DNA of 64,000 bases from G963691835 sp963691835. Its GTDB lineage: Bacteria; Pseudomonadota; Alphaproteobacteria; Thalassobaculales; Thalassobaculaceae. Below are positions 8,440 through 17,541 of this stretch, in pieces; position 1 is the stretch's first letter; every line of letters begins with the position of its first letter. Under the pieces are notes generated by a model. It searched no databases, was not told where the DNA came from, and worked only from the letters and a program-made list of their open reading frames with translations. A program made the position numbers and the translations under genes. Location: NCBI GenBank assembly GCA_963691835.1, contig OY829383.1, positions 1,488,001 to 1,552,000 of the forward strand. Direction: 5' to 3'.

Positions 8440-9225
8440 ATGAAACGGGTCGGACTTGTCGCCCTGGTGCTCTTGCTCCCTTTCGGGACGCCGGATGCGG
8501 CCGCAGCCGAACACTGCCCCGCCACCGAGATCGTTGTCGGGGCTCACAACACGCCACCCCATTCAGTCCAGACCAATGACGGGCCGAAGGGTCCAGATGT
8601 GGACGTTGTGGTCGCTGTGATGAAACGTGTGGGCTGCCCGGTGACGTTCGTTCAGCAACCTTGGGCCCGGATCCTGGAAACCATGGCACGGGATGGCGCC
8701 ATCCATATGTCCACCCTTGCCAACAAGCTGGCGCAACGGCAACGCTTCGCTTGGTACAGCCGGTCCTACATTGACCTTGAACGGCTGCTGTTTGTCCGGA
8801 CTGCGGATATGACACCGTATCGGTCACTTGAGGATTTCTTCGAACGGGGCCGCTTCTTGGGCCGAGTGCGCGGCTACTCCTTCGGAGAGGCCTACGATCG
8901 CGCCGTTGCGCGCTTTCCGGATCTTGTCGACGATGTGAACCATCAGGAGCACAACGCGCGGAAGCTGGTCATGGGCCGGATCGACGGGGTCATCGGCGAG
9001 CGGCTGCAGATTCTGGACGCGTTCACCCGTGCCGGCCTGTCCGGTGCCACCAAGTCGACGGGCATCGAAATCGCGCCGAAGACCGGCAGCTACCTCATCT
9101 TCTCCAAGAAATCGGTTCCCCGGGCGTTTGTGGATCGGGTCGACCGGACGCTGGATGACATGGTCGCCGACGGAACCCTCGCCGCCATTCTGGAACCATA
9201 CGGCGCCCGCGCGCCAACGGAGTGA
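8440..9225 (+). CDS. Periplasmic substrate-binding protein, amino-acid ABC type (SBP_bac_3 family)
   Basis: About 261 residues with a typical signal peptide from the ATG at 8440: charged MKRVG, a leucine-rich core and an AAAA cleavage region near residue 23. An in-frame ATG at 8413 would add nine residues, and neither start has a strong ribosome site. The mature protein begins ATEIVVGAHNTPPHS and shows the two-lobed pattern of family 3 binding proteins, including WARILETMARDGAIHMSTL and the C-terminal VDRTLDDMVADGTLAAILEPYG. No permease or ATPase gene is adjacent, so it may serve a distant transporter or act as an orphan sensor. The ligand is unknown. Confidence 0.85.
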   Translation: MKRVGLVALVLLLPFGTPDAAAAEHCPATEIVVGAHNTPPHSVQTNDGPKGPDVDVVVAVMKRVGCPVTFVQQPWARILETMARDGAIHMSTLANKLAQRQRFAWYSRSYIDLERLLFVRTADMTPYRSLEDFFERGRFLGRVRGYSFGEAYDRAVARFPDLVDDVNHQEHNARKLVMGRIDGVIGERLQILDAFTRAGLSGATKSTGIEIAPKTGSYLIFSKKSVPRAFVDRVDRTLDDMVADGTLAAILEPYGARAPTE

Positions 9226-9278
9226 CGCAATTGCGGTATGAGGGCACAAAAAGCTCCGGGAGCGGGGAGCGTTAGAGG

Positions 9279-10136
9279 ATGGACGCCCTTCCCCACTGGT
9301 TCCTGTTCGTTTGTGCCGGCGTCGTTGGCGCGGTCGTTGGAAGCTTTCTCAACGTGGTTGCCTATCGCCTTCCCTTGATAGTCCTGGGTCAGCAAACGCA
9401 CGGAGAAGAAGGCCACGTCGGCAAGGGGACCATCCAATCGGCGGATTTCAGCCTCGCCTTGCCGGAGTCTAACTGTCCCTCCTGCGGCCATCGGATCAGA
9501 GCGGTCGAGAACATTCCCCTCGTAAGCTACGTAATGCTTCGGGGGCATTGTGCCGCCTGCAATGCCCCAATACCGGCTTTGTACCCTGTCATGGAACTCG
9601 CGGGCGCCGCCGGCGCCATGGCCGCGTTGTTCTGGTTTGGACCAACGGCTCAGGCCATGGGTGCGATGGTTCTGATCTGGTTCGGACTGGCCATCACCAT
9701 CATCGATGTTCGCCATCTTCTGATTCCCGATGCCTTGTCACTGTCCCTTCTATGGACGGGGCTTGTCCTGAATGCATTCGGCGTGTTTGCCGCCCCGTCG
9801 GATGCCATCATCGGTGCCGCCGTGGGATACCTGGGGTTCATGGCGGTGAATTGGGTTGCTTCGGTCGTTTTGGGTCGGCGCGCCATCGGTCAGGGAGACT
9901 TCAAGCTGTTTGCTGCCATCGGCGCCTGGTTCGGTTGGCAGTCGCTCGCCCCGGTCCTTTTCATCGGCTCGGCAACCGGTGCCATCGTTGGTCTCGTTTT
10001 GCTGGCACTCGGTTTGATAACGCGAGACCAGCCGATCGGATTCGGGCCGTTCCTGATCCTCGGCGCATGGGGTGTGCTTTTCTTCGGCGTGGACAGACTG
10101 ACGGCTGTCTCCAACAGCCTAATGAACGTCCATTAG
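9279..10136 (+). CDS. Prepilin peptidase (A24 family, type 4)
   Basis: 285 residues, about eight membrane segments. The N-terminal cytoplasmic domain has the two zinc-binding pairs CPSC (66-69) and CAAC (91-94). Both catalytic aspartates of A24 peptidases are present: Asp143 in IDVRHLLIPD and Asp207 in GQGDFKLF. The enzyme cleaves and N-methylates type IV prepilin or pseudopilin leaders at the inner membrane. An insertion of about 20 residues (roughly 38-58, HGEEGHVGKG and following) lies between helix 1 and the zinc domain. No pilin genes are nearby. It ends 30 bases from a convergent SPOR gene. Confidence 0.93.
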   Translation: MDALPHWFLFVCAGVVGAVVGSFLNVVAYRLPLIVLGQQTHGEEGHVGKGTIQSADFSLALPESNCPSCGHRIRAVENIPLVSYVMLRGHCAACNAPIPALYPVMELAGAAGAMAALFWFGPTAQAMGAMVLIWFGLAITIIDVRHLLIPDALSLSLLWTGLVLNAFGVFAAPSDAIIGAAVGYLGFMAVNWVASVVLGRRAIGQGDFKLFAAIGAWFGWQSLAPVLFIGSATGAIVGLVLLALGLITRDQPIGFGPFLILGAWGVLFFGVDRLTAVSNSLMNVH

Positions 10137-10141
10137 ACTCA

Positions 10142-10161
10142 CGTTTCCGACACGGAAAACG
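10142..10161. terminator. Short hairpin between convergent genes
   Basis: CGTTTCC and GGAAAACG pair around a 5-base loop with one bulged A, in the 30-base gap between the prepilin peptidase and SPOR genes. It could end transcription from both sides. No T-tract follows on either strand, so this is a weak call. Confidence 0.3.
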
Positions 10162-10166
10162 ATCAT

Positions 10167-11123
10167 CTAACCCCTCTCTTCAGCCGAAGCCGTCACGACC
10201 GAGCTCTTGAGTTTGAACAACGCATCGAGCTCCGTGGCCCGATCACGGGCGAGCGACCTCGTCGAGAATGGCCCGACCCGAATGCGGCTGTACTCAACCC
10301 CTCGTATGGTCACGACCCTGTTCTCGTGCGTGAATCCCCGTTCCGAAAGACGCTGCTCCAACCGCCGGATGCCCTTGGCACTGCGAAACAAGCCAAGCTG
10401 CACCAGATAGCCCGGCTTCGAGGCTGGAAGAGCCGGAGCGGCGGTGCTCGTCTGATCAGAAGACGCTAGAGGCGATGGGTCGGGCGCGGATGGCTGGGAC
10501 GCCGCTATCACTGAATCTGAAGGTGGTGCGGTCGTGGGCGGAGCGGCAGCGACCTGCACAGGCACCTGGGGCGGCGGCGACACGGCCGGGATTGCCGCTG
10601 TCTCTTCCGGTTGCACCTCAACGGGTTCAGGCAGCGGTCTAGGCTCAGCAACGACCGGAGCGATCACCGGAGCAGCCGGCGGATCGGCCTGCGCAATAGT
10701 GAGCGGGGCCGGCGTCTGCGGCTCATCCGCAACAATCGTCTGGCTGGCCGCCGCAAGCTGTTGCCGCAGCGCCCGTAAACGCTGTTCCGTGACCTTTGCA
10801 TGGAGATCCGTCGCCATCGTCTGCCCACCCAAAATTTCTTTGGATGAGAGTTCATCTCGCAAACGAGAGAGATTTGTCCGGGCGGCCGCATGGTCCTGGG
10901 CCGCGGCAAGCGAGAACCAGGCGTAGGCCTTGATCGGATCGGTCTCCACACCATCCCCGTCACGATGAAGCATACCGAGGCTGTTCTGGGCATCGGCGTT
11001 TCCGGCGAATGCCGCATCTTCAAGTGCGGTAGCGATGGCGGATCCAGGCAGGATCAAGGCTGCGAGGATCAATGCCAACCTCAGGAGTCTTTGCCCAATC
11101 ATGGTTCTGCCCAAGACGCTCAT
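10167..11123 (-). CDS. Sel1-repeat and SPOR-domain envelope protein
   Basis: 318 residues, ATG with GAGGG about nine bases upstream. A signal peptide or membrane anchor (residues 1-32) is followed by one or two Sel1-like helical repeats (AGNADAQNSLGMLHRDGDG and IKAYAWFSLAAAQDHAAARTN). A long Pro/Ala/Thr-rich linker runs from about 130 to 235, and a C-terminal SPOR domain starts near YLVQLGLFRSAKGIRRLEQ and ends with RIRVGPFSTRSLARDRATEL. SPOR domains bind denuded glycan strands at the division septum, so a role in cell-wall remodelling or division is likely. The architecture is common in alphaproteobacteria. Confidence 0.88.
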   Translation of the reverse strand: MSVLGRTMIGQRLLRLALILAALILPGSAIATALEDAAFAGNADAQNSLGMLHRDGDGVETDPIKAYAWFSLAAAQDHAAARTNLSRLRDELSSKEILGGQTMATDLHAKVTEQRLRALRQQLAAASQTIVADEPQTPAPLTIAQADPPAAPVIAPVVAEPRPLPEPVEVQPEETAAIPAVSPPPQVPVQVAAAPPTTAPPSDSVIAASQPSAPDPSPLASSDQTSTAAPALPASKPGYLVQLGLFRSAKGIRRLEQRLSERGFTHENRVVTIRGVEYSRIRVGPFSTRSLARDRATELDALFKLKSSVVTASAEERG

Positions 11124-11167
11124 GCCTGCGGCCCTCTATCATAAGCCGCAATGCTTCATAGATAATC

Positions 11168-11211
11168 GCAAGATTCGATCATATCTTGCTATGGGAAGTC
11201 AATAAATTGAC
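11168..11211. promoter_or_regulatory. Two inverted repeats in the AT-rich SPOR-gene upstream region
   Basis: An AT-rich stretch (11150-11260), unusual for this window, lies upstream of the SPOR gene. It holds two perfect inverted repeats: GCAAGAT/ATCTTGC (11168-11174 and 11183-11189, 8-base spacer) and GTCAAT-AA-ATTGAC (11198-11211). They could be operators for the SPOR gene promoter. A TTGACT lies in the second repeat on the minus strand, but no convincing -10 box at the right distance was found. Confidence 0.4.
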
Positions 11212-11278
11212 AGAACTTACTGAAATTAAATACTTAACAATCAAAGTATGATGTACCGACGATGCATTTCTGCAGGGC

Positions 11279-12961
11279 TTACCTGGAGTAATGGCGGGTC
11301 ATATACGGATCGGAGAACTTGCCTGACGCGGCATCCTCCAATCGGCTTGTCTCATTCCGCTCACTCGGTGCCCCGTACCCTCCCGCACCCGGGGTTTCCA
11401 CGGTGACGGTCTGGTCGGAACGAAGCGGTTGCGTCGGTGGTTTGGGCGCGAGGACGGCCTCCTGGCCTCCGTCCTCCCTCAGAACAAAGCGGCCCGGCGC
11501 ACCGGGCTTTCCGCCGAAGACACCCCAGGGCTCATGCCGGAACCGCTCCCCAACCCCGTTGAACAAGGTCGTGTGCCCCAAAGGCCGGACGGTGCGCCGA
11601 ATGCCCATGCCGCCCCGCCAACGCCCAGCACCGCCAGAATCCTCGACCAAGCCATAAGTCTCGACCAGCAACGGGTACTCGATCTCAATGGCTTCGACAG
11701 GGAGGTTTGAAGTGTTGGTCATATTGACCTGTACCCCGTCCTTGCCATCCTTGGTGGCCCTGCCGCCCAGACCGCCGCCGAGGGTCTCAAGGTAGACATA
11801 CGGCTCCCCGGTCCTCGGGTCCGTCCCGGAGAACACCAGCGTCGAGTTCGCCCCGTTGCACGCGCCAATCGATGCCTCTGGCGCTGCCGGTGCCAGCGCG
11901 CCGAACACCACATCGATGATCCGCTGACAGGTGTGGGCACGGGCGGCCACCGCCGCGGGCGCGATCGCGTCGACGACGGTTCCAGGCTCCGTGATGATCT
12001 CCACGGCGTCGAGAAGACCCTGGTTGTTCGGGCAATCCGGATCGATCAACGCCTGCAGCGCGAAACAAGCAGACGCCATCGTCGCGTTGAGGGTGACGTT
12101 GAGGTTTCCAGTCATCTGGGGATCGGTACCGGAGAAATCGAAGCGGATCCTGTCACCGGCAATCTCCGCCCGGAGCGCGATGCGAATGTCCTCAGTCCCG
12201 CAGCCGTCGTCGTCCAGCACGTCCTCGAACGTGTACACACCGTCCGGCAGATCTGCGATCGCGCCCCGGAAACGCTCCCCCGTCCGTTTGATGATATCGG
12301 CCGCCCCGGCTTCCACGGTCTCGATCCCGAACTTCGCGATGATCTCGCCAAGACGCCGAACGCCAAGTCCGATCGCCGCGATTTGGGCGTAGTAATCCCC
12401 TTCCCGCTCCTGAGGAACGCGGGCATTGAGGAGAAGAATGTCCAGAATGTCCTGTCGCAGCGCCCCGGCCTCGAACAGGCGGACCATCGGGACCCGCAAG
12501 CCCTCCTGATAGATTTCGGTCATCCCCCCGGACATGGATCCGGGCGCCATCCCCCCGATGTCGGCGTGGTGGGCGATGTTGCAGACGAAGGCGACGACCC
12601 GGTCCTCATGGAAGACCGGTGCCACCATGGTGATGTCTGGCAGGTGGGTGCCGCCCGCCACATGCGGATCGTTGGCGACGAAGATGTCGCCGGGACGAAG
12701 CTCCGGGAAAGTCCCGTCCGGTCCGCCGTGCTTCTCCAACAACGTTCGGGCAAGGCCGGTCATGGACGCGATGTGAACCGGCGACGCCATGGTCTGGGCG
12801 ACGAGACGGCAGCCGCGGTCCAGGATCGCGGTGGAGTGATCTTTCCGCTCTTTGATGTTGGTGGAATAGGCACTCTTCATCAGCGAGACGAACGTCTCAT
12901 CGGTGAGCGAGCGGAGCGCATTGCCCAGGATCTCAACGCGAACCGGGTCGAGGACAGTCAT
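11279..12961 (-). CDS. Hydantoinase B / 5-oxoprolinase beta-type subunit
   Basis: 560 residues, ATG overlapping the stop of the upstream subunit A gene as ATGA. It is a full-length HyuB family member: the start DPVRVEILGNALRSLTDE, GDIFVANDPHVAGGTHLPDI, HHADIGGMAPGSM, and the C-terminal EDSGGAGRWRGGMGIRR are family blocks. With HyuA it forms an ATP-dependent complex opening hydantoin, N-methylhydantoin, 5-oxoproline or related cyclic amides, or carboxylating ketones in the acetone-carboxylase relatives. The substrate cannot be chosen from sequence. It is probably cotranscribed with the A gene only. Confidence 0.92.
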   Translation of the reverse strand: MTVLDPVRVEILGNALRSLTDETFVSLMKSAYSTNIKERKDHSTAILDRGCRLVAQTMASPVHIASMTGLARTLLEKHGGPDGTFPELRPGDIFVANDPHVAGGTHLPDITMVAPVFHEDRVVAFVCNIAHHADIGGMAPGSMSGGMTEIYQEGLRVPMVRLFEAGALRQDILDILLLNARVPQEREGDYYAQIAAIGLGVRRLGEIIAKFGIETVEAGAADIIKRTGERFRGAIADLPDGVYTFEDVLDDDGCGTEDIRIALRAEIAGDRIRFDFSGTDPQMTGNLNVTLNATMASACFALQALIDPDCPNNQGLLDAVEIITEPGTVVDAIAPAAVAARAHTCQRIIDVVFGALAPAAPEASIGACNGANSTLVFSGTDPRTGEPYVYLETLGGGLGGRATKDGKDGVQVNMTNTSNLPVEAIEIEYPLLVETYGLVEDSGGAGRWRGGMGIRRTVRPLGHTTLFNGVGERFRHEPWGVFGGKPGAPGRFVLREDGGQEAVLAPKPPTQPLRSDQTVTVETPGAGGYGAPSERNETSRLEDAASGKFSDPYMTRHYSR

Positions 12962-15012
12962 GGGGTGATCCGAATGATGAAGTTCCCAGCCGCGTCCAGG
13001 GTGGCGACGTCGCCTGGATGGATGATGATCGTCGTATCCAATTGCTCGACGATTGCCGGCCCGGTCAGCACGGTTCCAGCACCCAGATCATCTCTGCGAT
13101 GGATCGCGGTTTCCATTGGGCCGTCTTGATTGAACCAAACGTCCCGGTAAGCCCTCGGCTCCGGTGGTGCCGACTGGGTCTTCAAAGCCTCCGGCGCGAT
13201 GCTCAGACCGTCGACGAGGCCGGTGAGACGGGTGTTGACGATTTCCACCGGGGCGGACCGGTTGGCGTAGCCGTAGGCCCGCTCGTGCGCCTTGAAGAAA
13301 AGGTCGAGGAACGCGTCGAGTGCCGGAACCTCCAACGGTTCGCCATGAGCGGCTCTGCTCAACCCGACCTGCAGCTCGAAGTTCTGACCGACATAGCGGG
13401 CATCCACCGTCAGCTCACGCCGCATCGTTCCAGACACACCGCCCAATCCCGCCATCCAGTCATCGATACGCTGGTCCAACTCAGCCACATCGGCGGCAAT
13501 CACGCTCATGGAAGACGGGTCCGCCGGTACCCGCCGGCTCCGGACGAAGTCCTCCCGGGTTTCCGCCACCAGAAGCCCGTGTGCGCAGACAATGCCCGGT
13601 GCCGCCGGCACCACGATCTCGGTCATCCCAAGCTCGACGGCGATCTCCCGCGCATGAAGCGGCCCCGCGCCGCCAAACGGCATCAGGACGAAGTCAGCCG
13701 GATCGTAGCCCTTCTCCACCGACAGGGTCCGGAGCGCGCGCACCATGTTCGAGACAACGATGTCCAGGATGCTCAATGCGGACCGCTCGACCGACCATCC
13801 AAGCCGGGATGCGACGATCCCCAGCGCTTCCTCCGCCCGGTTCTGGTCCATGGACAAACCGCCATCGACGAGGGAGGTACCGAGCCGGCCGAGCACGAGA
13901 TTGGCATCGGTGACCGTCGGCTCTGTCCCGCCCAGGCCGTAGCACGCGGGTCCAGGCACAGCACCCGCACTCGACGGTCCCACCTTGAGGAGCCCATCCC
14001 GGTCGAACCAGGCGATGGATCCCCCACCGGCCCCGATCGTGTCGATATCGATCATCGGCAAGCGGATGGGAAACGCCGCCACCTCCCGCTCCCGGGTCAG
14101 GCTGGGCGCGTAGTCGCGGATCATGGCCACATCAGCGGAGGTACCACCGACATCGATGGTCATCACATCCGGACGTGCGACCTGGCGCGCGACGTGAACC
14201 GCCCCCACGACACCCGCGGCCGGGCCGGACAGAGCGGTCCGTACCGGGTAGGCACGGGCAAGATCCGTCCCCATCAGCCCGCCACTGGATTGGTTCACGC
14301 CAACGCGGGCATTGGGCGCCATCCGCATGAGGCCATCGGCCAAACGGTCGATATAGCGCTCCATGACCGGCTGCAGGTAGGCGTTCACGACGGTCGTGTT
14401 GAGGCGCTCGAACTCCCGGAACTCCGGCTGTACTTCGGAAGAGACGGAGAACCGAACCTCCGGAAGGCGCGCTGCGAGCCCGTCCCGAACAGCGATCTCA
14501 TGCTCCGGGTTCAGGAACGAGAACAGGAAGCAGACCGCACAGACCTCGGCCCCGGACGCCTGAATGGCGTCTGCGAGCCCATCGAGCTCGCCTGGTGAAA
14601 GCGGCCGGTGGACAGAGCCGTCGGCAAGCACCCGCTCATCCACCTCAAAACGAACGTCCCGGGCCGCAAGCGGAGCGGGAACGTCGGTCTGAAGATCGAA
14701 AATTCTCGGGCGTGTCTGACGCCCGATCTCCAACAGATCCCGAAACCCCTTGGTTGTGACGACGGCGACCCGGCCCCCCCGCCGTTGGATCAGGGCGTTC
14801 GTGCCGACCGTTGTACCGTGGGCCAGATGGCGGAGCTCGGATAGGGCGACACCTTGCTCTACCTCAAGAGCTTCGACGGCGAGAAGAATGGCACGGCTCG
14901 GGTCATCCGGTGTCGACGGGCGTTTTGCGTGCCGGATCTCACCCGTCGCCGTGTTGGCTGCGAAGACGTCCGTAAACGTGCCGCCCGTATCGATCCCGAC
15001 TGTCCACGTCAC
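12958..15012 (-). CDS. Hydantoinase A / 5-oxoprolinase alpha-type subunit
   Basis: 684 residues, GTG start with GGGAG upstream. The actin-fold ATP-binding motif DTGGTFTD lies at residues 8-15, followed by HGTTVGTNALIQRRGG, a second conserved QSSGG, and DVGGTSADVAMI. These are hallmark blocks of HyuA/oxoprolinase proteins that phosphorylate the cyclic amide substrate. The stop overlaps the start of the B subunit gene by four bases, so the two are coupled and likely form a heteromeric enzyme. It diverges from a ClC gene across about 220 bases that contain a perfect 6-bp inverted repeat. Confidence 0.92.
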   Translation of the reverse strand: MTWTVGIDTGGTFTDVFAANTATGEIRHAKRPSTPDDPSRAILLAVEALEVEQGVALSELRHLAHGTTVGTNALIQRRGGRVAVVTTKGFRDLLEIGRQTRPRIFDLQTDVPAPLAARDVRFEVDERVLADGSVHRPLSPGELDGLADAIQASGAEVCAVCFLFSFLNPEHEIAVRDGLAARLPEVRFSVSSEVQPEFREFERLNTTVVNAYLQPVMERYIDRLADGLMRMAPNARVGVNQSSGGLMGTDLARAYPVRTALSGPAAGVVGAVHVARQVARPDVMTIDVGGTSADVAMIRDYAPSLTREREVAAFPIRLPMIDIDTIGAGGGSIAWFDRDGLLKVGPSSAGAVPGPACYGLGGTEPTVTDANLVLGRLGTSLVDGGLSMDQNRAEEALGIVASRLGWSVERSALSILDIVVSNMVRALRTLSVEKGYDPADFVLMPFGGAGPLHAREIAVELGMTEIVVPAAPGIVCAHGLLVAETREDFVRSRRVPADPSSMSVIAADVAELDQRIDDWMAGLGGVSGTMRRELTVDARYVGQNFELQVGLSRAAHGEPLEVPALDAFLDLFFKAHERAYGYANRSAPVEIVNTRLTGLVDGLSIAPEALKTQSAPPEPRAYRDVWFNQDGPMETAIHRRDDLGAGTVLTGPAIVEQLDTTIIIHPGDVATLDAAGNFIIRITP

Positions 15013-15176
15013 CCACCACTCTCCCTCGCCAGAGACACAGGCCGGTCGTAGACGACGGAACCGGAACGGTCAATCAACAGGCGCAACAAGTTGAGCGTAC
15101 GCTGTGAGAAAATGGATTTAACAACAATGCATTCGACGCTTTCGTTCGACTCCAATCTCTGGTGTAATGGGGTATC

Positions 15177-15193
15177 AGCTTGAATGCCAAGCT
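15177..15193. promoter_or_regulatory. Inverted repeat between divergent hydantoinase and ClC genes
   Basis: AGCTTG and CAAGCT flank a 5-base spacer (AATGC) about 40 bases before the chosen ClC start, in the divergent intergenic region. It could be an operator or a leader hairpin. Nothing else supports the call. Confidence 0.3.
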
Positions 15194-15232
15194 TTGTTGT
15201 CCTGTTTCGCTCTGCACCCGAGGACCCAAAAA

Positions 15233-17005
15233 ATGGGGTCGCGTTCCGTCGAGCAAGCCACACAACTCGTCCGCCGCCTCGGCGGCAACGATCTCCTGGT
15301 CATGTCCACACTAGCACTTGGTGTGGGGGCGATCGCATCCATGGGTGCCGTCGCCTTCCGGGAAGGAATCGATCTTGTCCAATGGGTTATGCTCGGCTTC
15401 CGGTCGGAACTGGTGGCCAGCCTGGCCGCGGAACAGCCGGCATGGCGCATCCTCTTGATGCCCGCGCTGGGCGGGTTGATCGTCGGACTTCTGGTCCGGT
15501 ACATCGTTCCGGGGCGCCGTCCCCAGGGCGTGGCGGACGTGATCGAGGCAAGCGCGTTGCGCGGCGGCCGGGTATCCGCCCGCGCAGGTCTGACCGCCGC
15601 CATCGTGACGATCACCTCGATCGGTTCCGGCGCATCGGTCGGCCGTGAGGGACCAGCGGTTCACTTGGGAGCGGCATTGGCCAGCTTCATCGGACGGCCC
15701 TTTCACTTGTCGCGTGCCCAGGCCCGGACGCTGTTGGGATGCGGCGTCGCATCGGCGGTGGCTGCATCGTTCAACGCGCCGATTGCGGGCGCGTTCTTCG
15801 CTTTGGAGGTCGTGGTCGGCCATTACGCCCTCCCAGCCTTCGCGCCGATCGTCATCGCCTCGGTCACCGGAACCGTCATCTCCCGGATCTGGTTCGGCAG
15901 TTTTCCGGCGTTCGTCATTCCACCAAACGAGATCCAGTCGTTTCTCGAGTTTCCGGCCTTCGCCATCCTGGGCGTCGCGTCCGCCGTCGTCGCGATTGTT
16001 TTCATGCGGGCGATCCCGATGGCCAATCAGGCGTTCATGGCGTTGCCGCTCCCCAGGTGGAGCCATCCGGCCCTTGCCGGCCTGATGATCGGGGCGGTCG
16101 CCCTTCAGATGCCAGAGATCCTGGGCGTCGGATATGAGGCCACCGACGGCGCCCTGAAAGAGCAATACACCGCCGCCATGATGCTGGGCCTTCTGGTGGC
16201 GAAGGTCGCGGCAACCGCAATCTGTCTGGGGGCAGGGTTCGGGGGTGGCGTCTTCAGCCCCTCCCTTTTCATCGGTGCGATGCTCGGCGGGACATTCGGT
16301 GTGCTGGCGACTCTGCCATTTCCTGAGCTGTCGTCCGGACACGGGGCGTACACTCTGATCGGCATGGGCGCCGTATCCGGTGCGGTCCTCGGCGCTCCCA
16401 TCTCCACAATCCTGATCATCTTCGAGCTGACCGGCGACTACGAGCTGACCATCGGCGTCATGGTCGCCGTCGTCATCGCCAGCGTAATCACCCGGCAGTT
16501 CCACGGGGTGTCCTACTTCATGGATCAGTTGGAACGGCGGGGTCTCCGGCTCCAAGGCGGGCACGAGGTGGCACTGCTTGGCGCGTTGAAGGTCCATGAC
16601 CTCGCGCGCGACGATCAGATCGTCGTCAAGGCGGATGCACCTATTGCCGAGATACGGGACAAGCTTCGCTATGCACCGATGAACGAATTGTTCGTGGTGG
16701 ACGACACGGAGAGGCTTGCAGGAACCGTTACTCTTGCGGACCTTGGCGACACGGCTTTCGATCGGTCGCACGATGCCGAGTTGACCGCCTTGGACGTGGC
16801 CCGGCGCAAGGCACCGTTCATTGAAACGGGGGACGATCTGCAACGGGCCATGCGGCTGTTCGCGGAGGTTGACGAAGGGATCCTTGCCGTTGTGGACGAC
16901 GCTCAGAACGGACGGGTCGTCGGTTGCCTACACGAGCGGGACGTGATGAAGGCATACAACGCAGCACTGGTTCGCCTGCGCGCGGAAGAGCATGGAGAGC
17001 GTTGA
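15233..17005 (+). CDS. ClC-family chloride channel/antiporter with C-terminal CBS pair
   Basis: 590 residues from the ATG at 15233, chosen for the GAGGA about nine bases upstream; a frame to 15167 adds 22 unsupported residues. The ClC core contains GSGASVGREGPAVHLG with the gating glutamate of GREGP, FNAPIAGAFFALEVV, and GAGFGGGVFSPSLFIGAMLGG. Two CBS domains occupy about residues 450-580 (FVVDDTERLAGTVTLADL and GILAVVDDAQNGRVVGCLHERDV) and probably sense adenine nucleotides. It moves chloride, perhaps in exchange for protons, across the inner membrane. It is a single gene with no obvious operon partner. Confidence 0.93.
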   Translation: MGSRSVEQATQLVRRLGGNDLLVMSTLALGVGAIASMGAVAFREGIDLVQWVMLGFRSELVASLAAEQPAWRILLMPALGGLIVGLLVRYIVPGRRPQGVADVIEASALRGGRVSARAGLTAAIVTITSIGSGASVGREGPAVHLGAALASFIGRPFHLSRAQARTLLGCGVASAVAASFNAPIAGAFFALEVVVGHYALPAFAPIVIASVTGTVISRIWFGSFPAFVIPPNEIQSFLEFPAFAILGVASAVVAIVFMRAIPMANQAFMALPLPRWSHPALAGLMIGAVALQMPEILGVGYEATDGALKEQYTAAMMLGLLVAKVAATAICLGAGFGGGVFSPSLFIGAMLGGTFGVLATLPFPELSSGHGAYTLIGMGAVSGAVLGAPISTILIIFELTGDYELTIGVMVAVVIASVITRQFHGVSYFMDQLERRGLRLQGGHEVALLGALKVHDLARDDQIVVKADAPIAEIRDKLRYAPMNELFVVDDTERLAGTVTLADLGDTAFDRSHDAELTALDVARRKAPFIETGDDLQRAMRLFAEVDEGILAVVDDAQNGRVVGCLHERDVMKAYNAALVRLRAEEHGER

Positions 17006-17541
17006 GCATCGGTTTTTGGGGTGGGGATTGCCGGCAGCCGGTACCGCTGGGGGGCCAATACCGGCCGCCGGACTCCTGAGTGCATTTCGACAACACCGGG
17101 GTGGGACCGGCTAAGAAGCTTGGTGTCATCGACTTGCTGAATGTAGTTACGCGTGCGTCTGCGTAATGGATCATCGTTTCTTCGATTTTTCGTCCGATCT
17201 GAACGACCGGTACAGCTATCCTTCGGAGACTCAACGGGAATCCGTTTCGAGAAATTTCGCGGCGGCACGTCCACGAAGACGATGCCGCGATTCGGGTTCG
17301 ATCCTCTTCCCCGGAGGCGGCATTCCCTCATGAACGTATACGGGAGAAATGAAACGCGCCTATGCCTTGACCCGACGCTCGGCACAAGCGGGTCCAATGG
17401 CATCGGCACCCTCAGGACGTTTGAACTTGCCCGAAGGGCTGAGCACCGTCGCGGCGACGGTGGCATCACCGCGCTCAGCTTGTAGAATGAGGACGACGAG
17501 CGGCGCCCCCGGAACCGCCCCCGCTCCGCAGCCGAGGCCCG
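17006..17541. other. 536-base intergenic region without a recognisable gene
   Basis: The 3' side of the ClC gene has an imperfect hairpin, with arms 17031-17041 and 17061-17071 (10 of 11 positions pair), that could aid termination but lacks a T-run. The rest holds overlapping frames on both strands, for example 17153-17485 plus and up to 17469 minus. These are arginine-rich, extend into neighbouring genes or lack a ribosome site, so I do not accept them as genes. The minus-strand frame has a stretch that could be an eroded gene. No tRNA cloverleaf was found despite a GGTTCGATCC string at about 17298, because the flanking arms do not pair. Confidence 0.5.

Noticed and set aside
15311..16843. 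510-codon minus-strand frame opposite the ClC gene
   Set aside because: The composition (runs of Asp, Gly, Arg and His) and full overlap with conserved ClC and CBS motifs mark it as a shadow.
17290..17320. GGTTCGATCC string suggesting a tRNA T-loop
   Set aside because: The 5-base arms that should flank the loop (TCGGG and CTCTT) do not pair, and no acceptor or anticodon arm fits around it.
16903..17469. Minus-strand frame of 188 codons in the gap after the ClC gene
   Set aside because: It is arginine/serine/proline-rich, runs into the ClC coding region on the opposite strand and has no ribosome site or recognisable domain.
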